From Fidelibacterota bacterium (GTDB lineage: Bacteria > Fidelibacterota > UBA2242): a DNA stretch of 41,934 nucleotides. The stretch is from positions 1 to 41,934 of the forward strand of contig JAGNGI010000012.1 of the NCBI GenBank assembly GCA_018002295.1. Direction: 5' to 3'. Below are positions 25,685 to 34,773 of the stretch, one piece after another. A program made the translations under genes and the position numbers. The number at the start of each line of letters is the position of its first letter. Position 1 is the first letter of the stretch. The notes beneath the pieces are model-generated. The model did not search any database. It saw only the letters and a list, made by a program, of their open reading frames with translations, and was not told where the DNA came from.

Positions 25685-26188
25685 ATGAAAGAACTAATTA
25701 AAACCATAGCATTGGTGCTTGTAGTTGTAGCGGTCGTTTATTTTTTCTTTGAATTTGAAAAAGTAAACAAACGCCTGGACATTTTAAATGCCCGTGATTC
25801 CACCCATAGTGTAACCATCAACGATTTTGATCATAATTTACATGATCTGAGTCTGGAATTTGTCGGGAGAGGCAAACATATTCAACAGTTTCAGCAATCG
25901 CTGAAAGATATGAATTCACGATTAGACAGCGTGGACTTGGCGCTAAGTGACAAAATCGAAGAAACTAACACCAGCATAGCTGAATTAAAAATTGATATCG
26001 ATTCTCGTTTTAATGTTATGAAAACCGACCAGGATGGAATTAACGAAAGACTCAATAAATTTCAACGTGAAACTCAGCGGACCCTTACTGATCTACAATC
26101 CGCGGTTACCCGGATGAGTCGTGAATTGAGTGATCTCGACAAACGTGTAAAGACCTTGGAAACTCCACCTACCCCAGCAAAAAAATAA
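25685..26188 (+). CDS. Membrane-anchored coiled-coil protein
   Basis: A 167-residue protein with an N-terminal membrane helix (about 6-23, IALVLVVVAVVYFFF) and a long coiled coil (about 25-160) with heptad-like leucines (LDILNA, LHDLSL, LNKFQRE, LSDLDKRVKTLE), ending in a short Pro/Lys tail. AGGAG (25674-25678) is six bases before ATG 25685. It precedes, by 79 bases, a lipoprotein joining Pal-like and CpoB-like domains. The coiled coil is reminiscent of the trimeric N-terminal stalk of CpoB/YbgF, so it may be its separate partner; that is inference. Confidence 0.7.
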   Translation: MKELIKTIALVLVVVAVVYFFFEFEKVNKRLDILNARDSTHSVTINDFDHNLHDLSLEFVGRGKHIQQFQQSLKDMNSRLDSVDLALSDKIEETNTSIAELKIDIDSRFNVMKTDQDGINERLNKFQRETQRTLTDLQSAVTRMSRELSDLDKRVKTLETPPTPAKK

Positions 26189-26267
26189 TCTGATAGATAA
26201 ATAATATATTTTTATCATCTGGGGATAATTGGATTTGTTAAGCATTAAAATCTTAGAGGAGGGAGAG

Positions 26268-27641
26268 GTGAAAAAATATTTATTTATTATTTTAATAGCT
26301 TTTACCACCACATTAGCATTGCCTGCTTGTTCTGGTGGAAAAGAAACTAAGAAAGTAGAAAGAAGGACTGAACAAACCAAAGTAACTGAAAAAACAGAAC
26401 CAAAAAAGGTACAAAGTCCAAAAACTTCAACCGAGACTACTAACCTTGAAACGGTTAGAAAAGATACAGCTGGAATGGTTATGCAATCAGTAACCGCCGT
26501 GAAAGAGTCTCAATTGGATTCTGTTACTCCAGCCAAAAAGGATGTTCAAAATGAGCCGGATTCAACTCCTCTGACTGGTAATACTTCCGAGCTAGCTATA
26601 CAACCCTCTCCCGTTATAACGGATGAAATCAAAACAGATGCTGATTTGCTACCGACTTCCAATGAGACAAATGGAGTACTCGAAAGTAAGGTTGTTACGG
26701 AAAAACCGGGTTTATGTACAAAAGAAGCCGAAACTTCGGCTAAGGTTTTAAAAATCCTTATTTTTGATGATATATTTTTTGATGCCGATGAAACAGAAAC
26801 TCCTAACCTTACATTTAACTCCAATTATATAGTTACTCTTAACAAAGTAGTGAAAGCTCTGAAGAGTGATCCGGATATCAAAATTCGGTTGAAAGGCTAT
26901 GCAATGGATACTGGTACGAAATCCGGTAATGCTATCATAAAATCTCAGAAAAGGGCGATTACAGTGGGGAAATTAATACTTGATTTATTTCCAGAAGAAG
27001 AGAAGGATAGCGTTGCCAACCGGATTGAAATCGTGCCTGTTGGTGCTGATGAAATGCTGATCGAGAGTGATAACCAAGTAAAAGAACTGCTGAATCACCG
27101 GGTGTCAATTGAATTATTCGTTGGTGAAGTGGTCAACCCAACTATAGCGGATTTTGTGTTTCATGGAAAAGCACCAGAACCAGAGGTAACCAGTACAGCG
27201 CCAAAACCTGTTCAAAGAGAAAAGGCAAAAACACCAAAAAGCCGCCCGAGAACTCGGGATATGCTTTATGAAACTGGTAACGATCTATTTCAACAGAAAA
27301 AATACGAAGATGCCATCAGCGTTTATACTGAATTTATCAATCTAGATCCGCAACATCCGCTGGCTGATAATGCGCAGTGGTGGATCGGTGAATGCTATTA
27401 TTTTCTTGGCGATTATGTCAGCGCCTTAAATGCATATCGCAAAGTATTTGGGCTGGGTGATGGGAATAAATCTGCTTATGCTCAACTGCGTATGGGCTAT
27501 TGCTATAACCGAATGAATCAGGTAGATCTGGCTGTAAGTGCCTGGGAAAAAGTTATACGAGATTATCCGAATGCAATTGAGGAAGTAACCAAAGCCAAAA
27601 AAGCAATTCAGATTTATTCCGGCGACGTTAACCAAGATTAA
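26268..27641 (+). CDS. Lipoprotein fusing an OmpA/Pal-like domain and CpoB-like TPR repeats
   Basis: A 457-residue envelope lipoprotein. The start is GTG 26268, five bases after AGGAGG (26257-26262); it opens with KKYLFIILIAF and a lipobox ending at C21 (LPAC). A long disordered linker (22-160) is followed by an OmpA-like domain (about 163-284) with the peptidoglycan-binding positions of Pal: D214 in GYAMDTG and R229 in KSQKRAITV, and NHRVSIEL at its end. A Pro/Lys hinge leads to TPR repeats (about 330-445) with YETGNDLFQQKKYEDAI, DNAQWWIGECY and AIEEVTKAKKAI, the pattern of YbgF/CpoB of the Tol-Pal system. It should tether the outer membrane to peptidoglycan. Fusing these two proteins is unusual. 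Confidence 0.8.
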   Translation: MKKYLFIILIAFTTTLALPACSGGKETKKVERRTEQTKVTEKTEPKKVQSPKTSTETTNLETVRKDTAGMVMQSVTAVKESQLDSVTPAKKDVQNEPDSTPLTGNTSELAIQPSPVITDEIKTDADLLPTSNETNGVLESKVVTEKPGLCTKEAETSAKVLKILIFDDIFFDADETETPNLTFNSNYIVTLNKVVKALKSDPDIKIRLKGYAMDTGTKSGNAIIKSQKRAITVGKLILDLFPEEEKDSVANRIEIVPVGADEMLIESDNQVKELLNHRVSIELFVGEVVNPTIADFVFHGKAPEPEVTSTAPKPVQREKAKTPKSRPRTRDMLYETGNDLFQQKKYEDAISVYTEFINLDPQHPLADNAQWWIGECYYFLGDYVSALNAYRKVFGLGDGNKSAYAQLRMGYCYNRMNQVDLAVSAWEKVIRDYPNAIEEVTKAKKAIQIYSGDVNQD

Positions 27642-27734
27642 ATAAATATTTTTTTATCAGCTATTAAAGTGAAATCAATGAATCCAAATATTACATTGAT
27701 GCGGAGTTGCTTTGATATATGATTGTGGTTTTTG

Positions 27735-27818
27735 TGCCGAGAGGGGGAATCGAACCCCCATGGACCGAAGTCCGGTGGATTTTGAGTCCACTGCGTCTAC
27801 CTATTTCACCACCTCGGC
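27735..27818 (-). tRNA. tRNA-Leu (anticodon CAA)
   Basis: Read on the minus strand from 27818, an 84-base class II tRNA is recognisable. The acceptor stem is GCCGAGG with UCUCGGC (one G-U), discriminator A; the D arm contains GGUGAAAUAGGUAGAC-like sequence; the anticodon stem GTGGA/TCCAC holds loop CTCAAAA with anticodon CAA, which reads TTG; a long variable arm (CGGACTTCGGTCC) follows; the T arm is GGGGGTTCGATTCCCCC. CCA is not encoded. The upstream 20 bases (minus strand) hold a small IR, TTAACT/AGTTAA (27835-27853), and no strong promoter. Confidence 0.95.
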
Positions 27819-27886
27819 AAAAAGCGCCCTAAAATTAACTCTTTACAAGTTAAAAACAATAAAAAAGTAAATATAGGGAGTTGATT

Positions 27887-29698
27887 ATGTCGGATTTTAG
27901 CTATAGTACTATTAGCGAAATGTTCGTGGGCATAACGGATAAATACACTGATCGGCCAATATACAAATATAAAAAGGATGGGAAATGGCTGGGACTTACT
28001 TTTTCGGAAGTGCGCAACCGTGTCGAGCAAATTTCCGGCGGACTGAAAGCCTTGGGTATGAAAGCTGGCGAACATGTCGCCATTATTGCGGCTAACAATC
28101 CATTATGGGCGATGACTGATTATGGTGTGATCTGTGCCAAAGGGGTAGTCGTGACGATTTACCCAACTCTTACGGCTAAACAAGTGTGGTGGATTGCCCG
28201 GCATTCTGATTCTCGTTTCATTTTTTGTGGTGACCGCGAACAGACCGAAAAAGTCATTCCACTTCTTAACGAACTTCCCGAAGTTTATAAAGTCATTATA
28301 ATGGATGATACGAAAATTGATCACCCGAAAGCTATTATGATGAGTGAATTGATGCAAATGGGTGCCGAATATCGAGGCCAGAATCCGAGTGCTTTCCTTG
28401 AAGATATTCATAATACCAAGGAAGACGATTTGCTAACTATAATTTATACTTCTGGTACGACTGGCGAACCCAAAGGTGCTATGCTGACGCATGGCAATCT
28501 CACTTCGAATATTACCGGTGCATTACAAATCGTTGAGGCTAATGAAAATGACACTTTTTTGTCGTTTTTACCACTCAGTCATGGTTTTGAACGTATGGCG
28601 GGACATTTTTTAGCCACCGGTTCCGGGGCATGTATCAGTTATGCTGAGAGTATTGACACGGTTGCCGAGAATATGCTGGAAGTCCATCCCACATTGATGG
28701 TCGCCGTTCCGCGTTTTTACGAGAAGGTTTACGCTAGAGTTATTGACAGTATTTCAACATCTTCCAAAATTAGTCAGAAAATCTTCTGGTGGGCAATAAA
28801 TGTCGGTAAAAAAGCCGTTTTTCTAAAGAGTGAGAATCGGAACACTAGCGCAATTCTCGATAACCAGCTAAAAATCGCTCAAAAACTGGTTTTTTCAAAA
28901 TTATATGAGAAAATCGGCGGCAATTTGCGGTTTTTTGTTTCCGGCGGAGCACCTCTCTCTAAGGAAATTGCCCAATTTTTCCAAGCCGCTGGAATTCCGA
29001 TTCTCGAAGGCTACGGTTTAACGGAAACATCACCAGTTATTTCCGTTAATCCGCTGTCAAAATGTAAGGTCGGGACAGTTGGTCCGAAACTCCCTAATAT
29101 CGAGGTGAAAATCGCTTCGGATGGCGAAATCCTGACGCGCGGCCCACACGTTATGCTGGGCTATTATAAAGATGAAGCCTCTACCCGTGATGTCCTCGAT
29201 GCGGACGGTTGGTTTCATACCGGCGATATTGGAATGATTGACGGGGATGGCTATATCACCATTACCGATCGTAAGAAAAACATATTAGTGACTTCCGGAG
29301 GTAAGAATGTTGCTCCCCAACCGGTGGAAAATGCGCTCGTTACCTCAAAGTGGATCGAACAAATTGTAGTCATCGGCGACCGACGGAAATTCGTATCGGC
29401 TTTAGTGGTGCCGGCTTTTGTTAATTTGGAAGACTGGGCTAAAGAGAACAATCTGCAGTTTCACAGTCGGGAGGAGTTAATTGCCCTTCCAGCTGTCAAG
29501 GAATTGTATGACCGAGTGATAGCCGAATCAATGGAAGGCTTCGCCCAATTCGAGAAAATTAAAAAATATGTTCTATTACCATCAGAATTTACTATCGAGA
29601 GCGGGGAACTGACACCGTCCCTAAAAGTAAAACGTTCGGTAGTTGAAAAACATTATGCGGATTTAATTGAATCAATGTATCAGGAGGCAGAAAGTTAA
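27887..29698 (+). CDS. Long-chain acyl-CoA synthetase (AMP-forming)
   Basis: Activates fatty acids with ATP and CoA for lipid synthesis or breakdown. The 603-residue ANL-superfamily enzyme has the phosphate-binding loop YTSGTTGEPKGAML (near 187-200), a GYGLTETSP segment, WFHTGDIG and the ITDRKKNILVTSGGKNVAPQPVEN hinge, here with lysine in the C-terminal domain. It resembles the FadD15 type found in Actinobacteria and FCB bacteria. TTG 27881 is in frame, but ATG 27887 has AGGGAG (27875-27880) six bases upstream. No membrane segments are apparent, so it is a peripheral enzyme. Its stop is adjacent to the purM start. Confidence 0.93.
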   Translation: MSDFSYSTISEMFVGITDKYTDRPIYKYKKDGKWLGLTFSEVRNRVEQISGGLKALGMKAGEHVAIIAANNPLWAMTDYGVICAKGVVVTIYPTLTAKQVWWIARHSDSRFIFCGDREQTEKVIPLLNELPEVYKVIIMDDTKIDHPKAIMMSELMQMGAEYRGQNPSAFLEDIHNTKEDDLLTIIYTSGTTGEPKGAMLTHGNLTSNITGALQIVEANENDTFLSFLPLSHGFERMAGHFLATGSGACISYAESIDTVAENMLEVHPTLMVAVPRFYEKVYARVIDSISTSSKISQKIFWWAINVGKKAVFLKSENRNTSAILDNQLKIAQKLVFSKLYEKIGGNLRFFVSGGAPLSKEIAQFFQAAGIPILEGYGLTETSPVISVNPLSKCKVGTVGPKLPNIEVKIASDGEILTRGPHVMLGYYKDEASTRDVLDADGWFHTGDIGMIDGDGYITITDRKKNILVTSGGKNVAPQPVENALVTSKWIEQIVVIGDRRKFVSALVVPAFVNLEDWAKENNLQFHSREELIALPAVKELYDRVIAESMEGFAQFEKIKKYVLLPSEFTIESGELTPSLKVKRSVVEKHYADLIESMYQEAES

Positions 29699-30691
29699 GT
29701 GAGTGTATCATATAAAGATGCGGGCGTTGACATTGCCGCCGGTGAACAAGCTGTCAAAGAAATTAAGAATCTGGTAAAACAGACTTTTACCCCCAATGTA
29801 TTGACTGAAATTGGCTTATTCGGCGGCTGTTTTGCTTTTCCGGTAAAAAATTACCGTCAACCGGTTTTGGTAGCCAGCACCGACGGAGTTGGAACAAAAT
29901 TAATAGTTGCCAATCTGCTCGATCGGCATAATACAGTCGGGCAATGTCTGGTAAATCATTGTGTTAATGATATTTTGACGACTGGGGCGCGCCCTTTGTT
30001 TTTTCTGGATTATATTGGAACTGGTCAGCTAAAACCAGCAATAACTACTGAAATTATTAGGGGAATATCTCTGGCATGTAAAGCCAATGGTTGCGCCTTA
30101 ATTGGCGGTGAAATGGCGGAGATGCCTGATATTTATCAAACCAAAGATTATGATTTGGTGGGAACGATCATCGGAGTGGTGGAAAGGGAGCAAATGTTAA
30201 TTGGTCGAGTTGGGAAAGGTGATGTTCTGCTCGGTTTACCTTCCACTGGTTTGCACACCAACGGTTATTCTTTAGCTCGCAAGGTGCTCTTGACAAAATA
30301 TTCTGTCACTGATTACATTCCGGAATTAAATGCGACTATCGGCGACGCCTTGCTGGCAATTCACCGCTCCTATTTAAATGTGATTGAGCCATTACTAGCT
30401 GATCCAGATTTACATGGGTTGAGTCATATTACTGGTGGCGGAATCATTGGTAATACTTCCCGCATTGTCCCCGAAAATTTGACTTTGAAAATCAACTGGC
30501 AAGCCTGGGAATGGCCACCGCTTTTTAAATTCATTCAAAAAACTGGTGAAATTGATATAGAAGAAATGCGCCGCGTTTTCAACCTTGGAATCGGGATGAT
30601 TATAATTTGCGCCGCTTCAGCCGTTGATAAATTTTCTCAGGTATTACAAAAGTCCGGAGAAAAAGCGGTTATTCTCGGTGAGGTTTGCTGA
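29699..30691 (+). CDS. purM: Phosphoribosylformylglycinamidine cyclo-ligase (AIR synthetase)
   Basis: Makes aminoimidazole ribotide in de novo purine synthesis. The 330-residue PurM has the N-terminal YKDAGVDIAAG, ASTDGVGTKL-type ATP-binding loop, VNDILTTGARPLFFLDYIGTG and GGEMAEMPDIY, then GLPSTGLHTNGYSLAR and ITGGGIIGNTSRIVP in the second half. The start is GTG 29699, immediately after the previous stop, with AGGAGG (29682-29687) eleven bases upstream. It is unusually surrounded by lipid and envelope genes rather than other pur genes. Confidence 0.96.
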   Translation: MSVSYKDAGVDIAAGEQAVKEIKNLVKQTFTPNVLTEIGLFGGCFAFPVKNYRQPVLVASTDGVGTKLIVANLLDRHNTVGQCLVNHCVNDILTTGARPLFFLDYIGTGQLKPAITTEIIRGISLACKANGCALIGGEMAEMPDIYQTKDYDLVGTIIGVVEREQMLIGRVGKGDVLLGLPSTGLHTNGYSLARKVLLTKYSVTDYIPELNATIGDALLAIHRSYLNVIEPLLADPDLHGLSHITGGGIIGNTSRIVPENLTLKINWQAWEWPPLFKFIQKTGEIDIEEMRRVFNLGIGMIIICAASAVDKFSQVLQKSGEKAVILGEVC

Positions 30692-30701
30692 ATATATTTT
30701 C

Positions 30702-31736
30702 ATGCTAAGAAAAATTCCTAAATCGATCTCGATAGCCGTATTGGGCGCCGGTAGTTGGGGGACAACGATTGCCATCCATCTTTATAATAAAAAATTGCCG
30801 GTCAAACTCTGGGAATATTTTCCGGAAAATGTAGCGTATATGAACAAGACTCGTCGAAATCCGCTTTTGGAGGGCATTCCGATACCGCGCGCGATTCCGA
30901 TTTTAAATGATCTGGCTGAGGCCGTGAAAAATGCTAATTTCCTGGTGCTGGCGGTGCCGTCGCAGTCGATGCGTTCCCTGCTGGAGAAAATAAAAGGGCA
31001 GATTGAACCTGATACAATTATCGTCAATCTTACCAAAGGCATCGAACAAAATACACTCAAGCGTATGAGCGAGTTAATTACTGAAATTTTAAATCACCCA
31101 CCGGAAAAGATAGTTACTCTGCATGGTCCTAGCCATGCCGAAGAAGTTGCCCGGCAAGTTCCAACGGCGGTTGTAGCCGCCTCGATAAATGAAGAGACTG
31201 CCCAGCTAGTTCAGGAAGTATTTCATTCACCATATTTCCGCGTTTATACCAATACCGATATTATCGGAGTTGAAATCGGCGGGGCGGTCAAAAACGTCAT
31301 TGCGATTGCGGCTGGTATTTGCGACGGAATGAGATTAGGTGACAACGCCAAAGCCGCTCTGATGACACGCGGAATTATGGAAATCGTCCGTCTCGGATTG
31401 CGAGTCGGGGGTCGAGAAGTAACTTTTGCCGGATTAAGTGGTATCGGCGATTTGATTGTTACTTGTAACAGTCAGCATAGCCGTAACCGCTACGTCGGTG
31501 AAGAAATTGGCAAAGGCCGCAAACTGGACGATATTCTGAATGGTATGTCGATGGTGGCTGAAGGAGTCACGACCTGTTTAACGGTTCACCAGATGGCTGA
31601 GAAGTACAAAGTCGTAATGCCGATTTCGGAGGAAATTTATAAAGTTCTTTTTAAAAATAAAGACCCGCAAACGGCTTTGTGGGATTTAATGAACCGCGAT
31701 CCTAAACAGGAGCGGCACTCACTCTCTAAATATTGA
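30702..31736 (+). CDS. gpsA: Glycerol-3-phosphate dehydrogenase [NAD(P)+]
   Basis: Reduces dihydroxyacetone phosphate to sn-glycerol 3-phosphate for phospholipid synthesis. The 344-residue protein carries the NAD(P)-binding loop GAGSWG (15-20), VPSQSMR, TKGIEQ, HGPSHAEEVA and the catalytic lysine K197 in GGAVKNVIAIAAG, then NAKAALMTRG. The frame extends into purM, but ATG 30702 gives the correct N-terminus and lies ten bases after the purM stop. Its stop overlaps the TTG of the following peptidase gene. With the acyl-CoA synthetase upstream it points to membrane-lipid supply. Confidence 0.96.
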   Translation: MLRKIPKSISIAVLGAGSWGTTIAIHLYNKKLPVKLWEYFPENVAYMNKTRRNPLLEGIPIPRAIPILNDLAEAVKNANFLVLAVPSQSMRSLLEKIKGQIEPDTIIVNLTKGIEQNTLKRMSELITEILNHPPEKIVTLHGPSHAEEVARQVPTAVVAASINEETAQLVQEVFHSPYFRVYTNTDIIGVEIGGAVKNVIAIAAGICDGMRLGDNAKAALMTRGIMEIVRLGLRVGGREVTFAGLSGIGDLIVTCNSQHSRNRYVGEEIGKGRKLDDILNGMSMVAEGVTTCLTVHQMAEKYKVVMPISEEIYKVLFKNKDPQTALWDLMNRDPKQERHSLSKY

Positions 31737-34462
31737 TTTCTTCACTAAAAAGATTACTACTTTTATCCGGCTGTTTTGTGACTGTCACAATGGCGCAGGA
31801 ACTCCATACTCCTGCACCCCAACCGATTTCAGGTACGCCATTTTTATGGAATAAATATCCGGAAATTGTTTTTCATCATAGATTAGCCAAACCAGTTGCC
31901 GGAGATACTACTTTCTTTATTCGGAAAAATGTTGAGGATAATTCGGCTGAGTTTATTGAAATTGCATTCCTTCGTCTGATTAATACCGCAGAAATTGAAA
32001 TATATGCTGAGAAAACGGAATTCGATGCCGGACGAATTACTCAAAGCGACGCCGAACGGGTGCGCGATATAATGCTTTACGATACGCCGCCCGGTTCGAT
32101 TAATCCTGCTAAAGGTATTTATTACAACGAGATTGATATATTCGGTGCATTACCGGACAAAGACGGTAACGGTAAACTCTTTGTGTTACTCATTGACGTA
32201 CGTGATAATTATGAGGCAGGAAAATCCGATACCTACGTTGCGGGCTATTTCGACCCGCTCGATCAGATAACCGGCAAAGGTAATTACGGTGAAATTATTT
32301 ATATTGACACTAATCCGGCGGATGCCAAGGATCTGGGTACACTCTCAATCGTAGCACACGAACTTCAGCATTTGATTCATAATTTTTATGATTCGGATGA
32401 GGATGTTTGGGTAACAGAAGGATTCTCGGAATTGGCGCCACGCTTGCTGGGTTTACCGGCACGTAGCTTTGCCTCGTTTTTAAACGAGACCAATCGTTCG
32501 TTAATGGATTTTGATGGTTCAATAGCCGACTATGCTAAAGTCGGTTTATGGACGTATTATATATATCAGCGCTTTGGATTGGGTGTGATTAAAAAGATAG
32601 TTAGCAACAAAAATGACTCGTTTAGCGGTTTTATCGGTGGTTTGTCATCTGCCGGTTACGATGGCTCGGTCGCGGAGCTATTACGCGATTGGTTTGTTGC
32701 CAACCTTCTTAACGATCCGACGATGGGTGATGGACAATATGGTTATGGTGGGGCGGCGATTTCGCCAATATCATCGAACTATTTTCATTCTAATTTTACC
32801 GAAGGCGAGCAGATTTCGTTGGCGCTCAATCCGGCGGCGGCGGTTTATATTCAGTTTTATTCAGGCCAAAATATCGAGTTTGTGATGAATTACCAATCGT
32901 CTTACAGTTTTGGATTGGCAGTGATTAAACATTATGAGACACCGGAAATAACCTTCGTCACCTGTAATGGCACCGGAACTTATAATTTTTCCGATGAGAC
33001 CTTCGGAAGTGATTATGCTAAACTGACTATTATTCCCTATTGGCCAGCTGAGATTGCCGCCACTGTTCAAGCCAATATATCTTACTCAGCAACTGGAATC
33101 GGGGGCTATGCCGAATCCGAATTGGGATACGATAATGATATGCTCGATTATTTTATTCGATTAGAGGATGCCGAAGCCGCTGAGAAGTTCGATTTAAATT
33201 TATCTGAAGCGACTCTGTCAGTGATTAAAATATTAACCTATGATTCCAGTCCGGTTACAATAAAAATATACAGCAATTTAGCAGAGGCGCCGCTATTAAC
33301 TATGAGTGGCATTATTCCTGATGAACAGGCTTGGACAAAAATTATTCTCGACAATCCGACTGACTTGGCCGATTTGAGTTCATTTGCGGTATCGGTTACC
33401 AGTTCGGGTAACTCGCTCGGCTATAGTTCTGCGCAAGACGGATTCGGTCATGCTTATATCAAAACTGATGAAATATTTCACGACCTCCGCAATTATACTG
33501 TGACCGGCGGTTCGGAAGTGGTTTCTCTTACCGGCAATTGGGCTATCCGTGCCATCGTTTCGGGGAAAATCATGATTCCTCCGCGGATTATTCTTACGCC
33601 GGATAGTTTGTGGTTCTGGCATGATGAATATACTCAAACGTTTCGGATTAGCAATGGTGGTACCGAGGCGCTGGAATGGGAAATTTCCGGCGAACTGCCG
33701 AATTGGGTGAAAATTGAACCACTTTCCGGTACAGTGAATATTGGGAGTGCTGAAATTGCGGTAACCATTGACCGTAATTTATTGACCAGCGGCTTTCACG
33801 ACATTAATATTCCGATTATTTCGAACGGCGGCGATGAATCGCTTTATGTTAGTGTTTTAAAGCGAAATACCTCAACAGCGCAATCCGCTCTCATTCCCAC
33901 AGAAATGCTATTCAGCGATGATATTAGCCGGACAACATTACCAATTTTCAATATTGGCATAGGTTCTAGCCAATTTGCTTTCTGGTCGGAAGAAGCCTGT
34001 CTGGCTTTTTTGCCATCGAGCGGATTCATTCCGGAAGATGATACAATTGATGTGCAAGTATTTTTAGATCGATCAGCCGCGAGCGATAGCATTTTAGCCT
34101 TTTTCTTCTTCGACGGAGTAGATACTTTAGCATACGAATGTATTTACTCTGACTGGCAAGGAGAGACAGCAACCCACTTTACTATCCTGAATCCTTTCCC
34201 GAATCCATTTCTGCCCGGTGAAAATCCGTTGATTTATTTCCCTTTTCGATTGACTGTGGAAAAGCCAGTTACGGCGCTGATTTTCAATATTAACGGACAG
34301 GAAGTTTACTCCGAAAAAATCAATAATCCGAAAATCGGCTTGAATGTCTGGACTTGGGATGGTCACAATCAAAAAGGTAATCCGGTCGCCAGCGGAGTTT
34401 ACTTTATTGTTTTCCGTCAGGGTGAACGACGGGCACGTCAAAAATTGGTGTTATTGAGATAA
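31733..34462 (+). CDS. Large secreted metallopeptidase with HELQH site and FCB sorting domain
   Basis: A 909-residue exported protein. After a signal peptide (LLLLSGCFVTVTMAQ) comes a propeptide-like region and a catalytic domain (about 60-330) with H209-E210-L-Q-H213 and, 16 residues on, E229 in VTEGFSE, the pattern of gluzincin proteases such as the M30 (hyicolysin-like) group. Ig-like beta modules follow, including a BACON-like one (about 640-720, LEWEISGELPNWVKIEPLSG-type), and a C-terminal sorting/FlgD-like domain (about 820-909) with NPFPNPF, SGVYFIVF and ending LVLLR. The product is probably secreted by a type IX-like route and anchored or released. The start TTG 31733 overlaps the gpsA stop. 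A membrane role is excluded by absence of further helices. Confidence 0.87.
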   Translation: MISSLKRLLLLSGCFVTVTMAQELHTPAPQPISGTPFLWNKYPEIVFHHRLAKPVAGDTTFFIRKNVEDNSAEFIEIAFLRLINTAEIEIYAEKTEFDAGRITQSDAERVRDIMLYDTPPGSINPAKGIYYNEIDIFGALPDKDGNGKLFVLLIDVRDNYEAGKSDTYVAGYFDPLDQITGKGNYGEIIYIDTNPADAKDLGTLSIVAHELQHLIHNFYDSDEDVWVTEGFSELAPRLLGLPARSFASFLNETNRSLMDFDGSIADYAKVGLWTYYIYQRFGLGVIKKIVSNKNDSFSGFIGGLSSAGYDGSVAELLRDWFVANLLNDPTMGDGQYGYGGAAISPISSNYFHSNFTEGEQISLALNPAAAVYIQFYSGQNIEFVMNYQSSYSFGLAVIKHYETPEITFVTCNGTGTYNFSDETFGSDYAKLTIIPYWPAEIAATVQANISYSATGIGGYAESELGYDNDMLDYFIRLEDAEAAEKFDLNLSEATLSVIKILTYDSSPVTIKIYSNLAEAPLLTMSGIIPDEQAWTKIILDNPTDLADLSSFAVSVTSSGNSLGYSSAQDGFGHAYIKTDEIFHDLRNYTVTGGSEVVSLTGNWAIRAIVSGKIMIPPRIILTPDSLWFWHDEYTQTFRISNGGTEALEWEISGELPNWVKIEPLSGTVNIGSAEIAVTIDRNLLTSGFHDINIPIISNGGDESLYVSVLKRNTSTAQSALIPTEMLFSDDISRTTLPIFNIGIGSSQFAFWSEEACLAFLPSSGFIPEDDTIDVQVFLDRSAASDSILAFFFFDGVDTLAYECIYSDWQGETATHFTILNPFPNPFLPGENPLIYFPFRLTVEKPVTALIFNINGQEVYSEKINNPKIGLNVWTWDGHNQKGNPVASGVYFIVFRQGERRARQKLVLLR

Positions 34463-34773
34463 TATGTGGCTACTATGCATTTCATGTAGAGTAAACTAAA
34501 ATGAAATTCAGTGCGGTTTCTGGTTCATTTTCTTTGATACCTGAATTCAAATGTGAACTTTACCCAAGTAGGTTATTGTAACCGGTTTTAGTCTGCCGGT
34601 GTCTAAAGTTCGGTCGAATTTTTCATAATACGTGAATATCTTTAATCATTAAGTTCAATCATTTAGGAGCAGAAACTGATAAGTTGCCAGACAAAAGTCG
34701 AAGAATTATTTGATTGATTTTAAGGCTGTATTTTGTAAGTTCTCTAAAAATTGGGTAATTTAAACGAAATGTT
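34463..34773 (+). other. Intergenic region between peptidase and S2P genes
   Basis: No gene is supported in these 311 bases. A perfect 7-bp inverted repeat ATTTCAT (34479-34485) and ATGAAAT (34501-34507) lies just after the peptidase stop, without a T-run. A small ACCGG...CCGGT repeat lies near 34580-34600. No convincing promoter or ribosome-binding site precedes the next ATG (34774). Confidence 0.45.
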
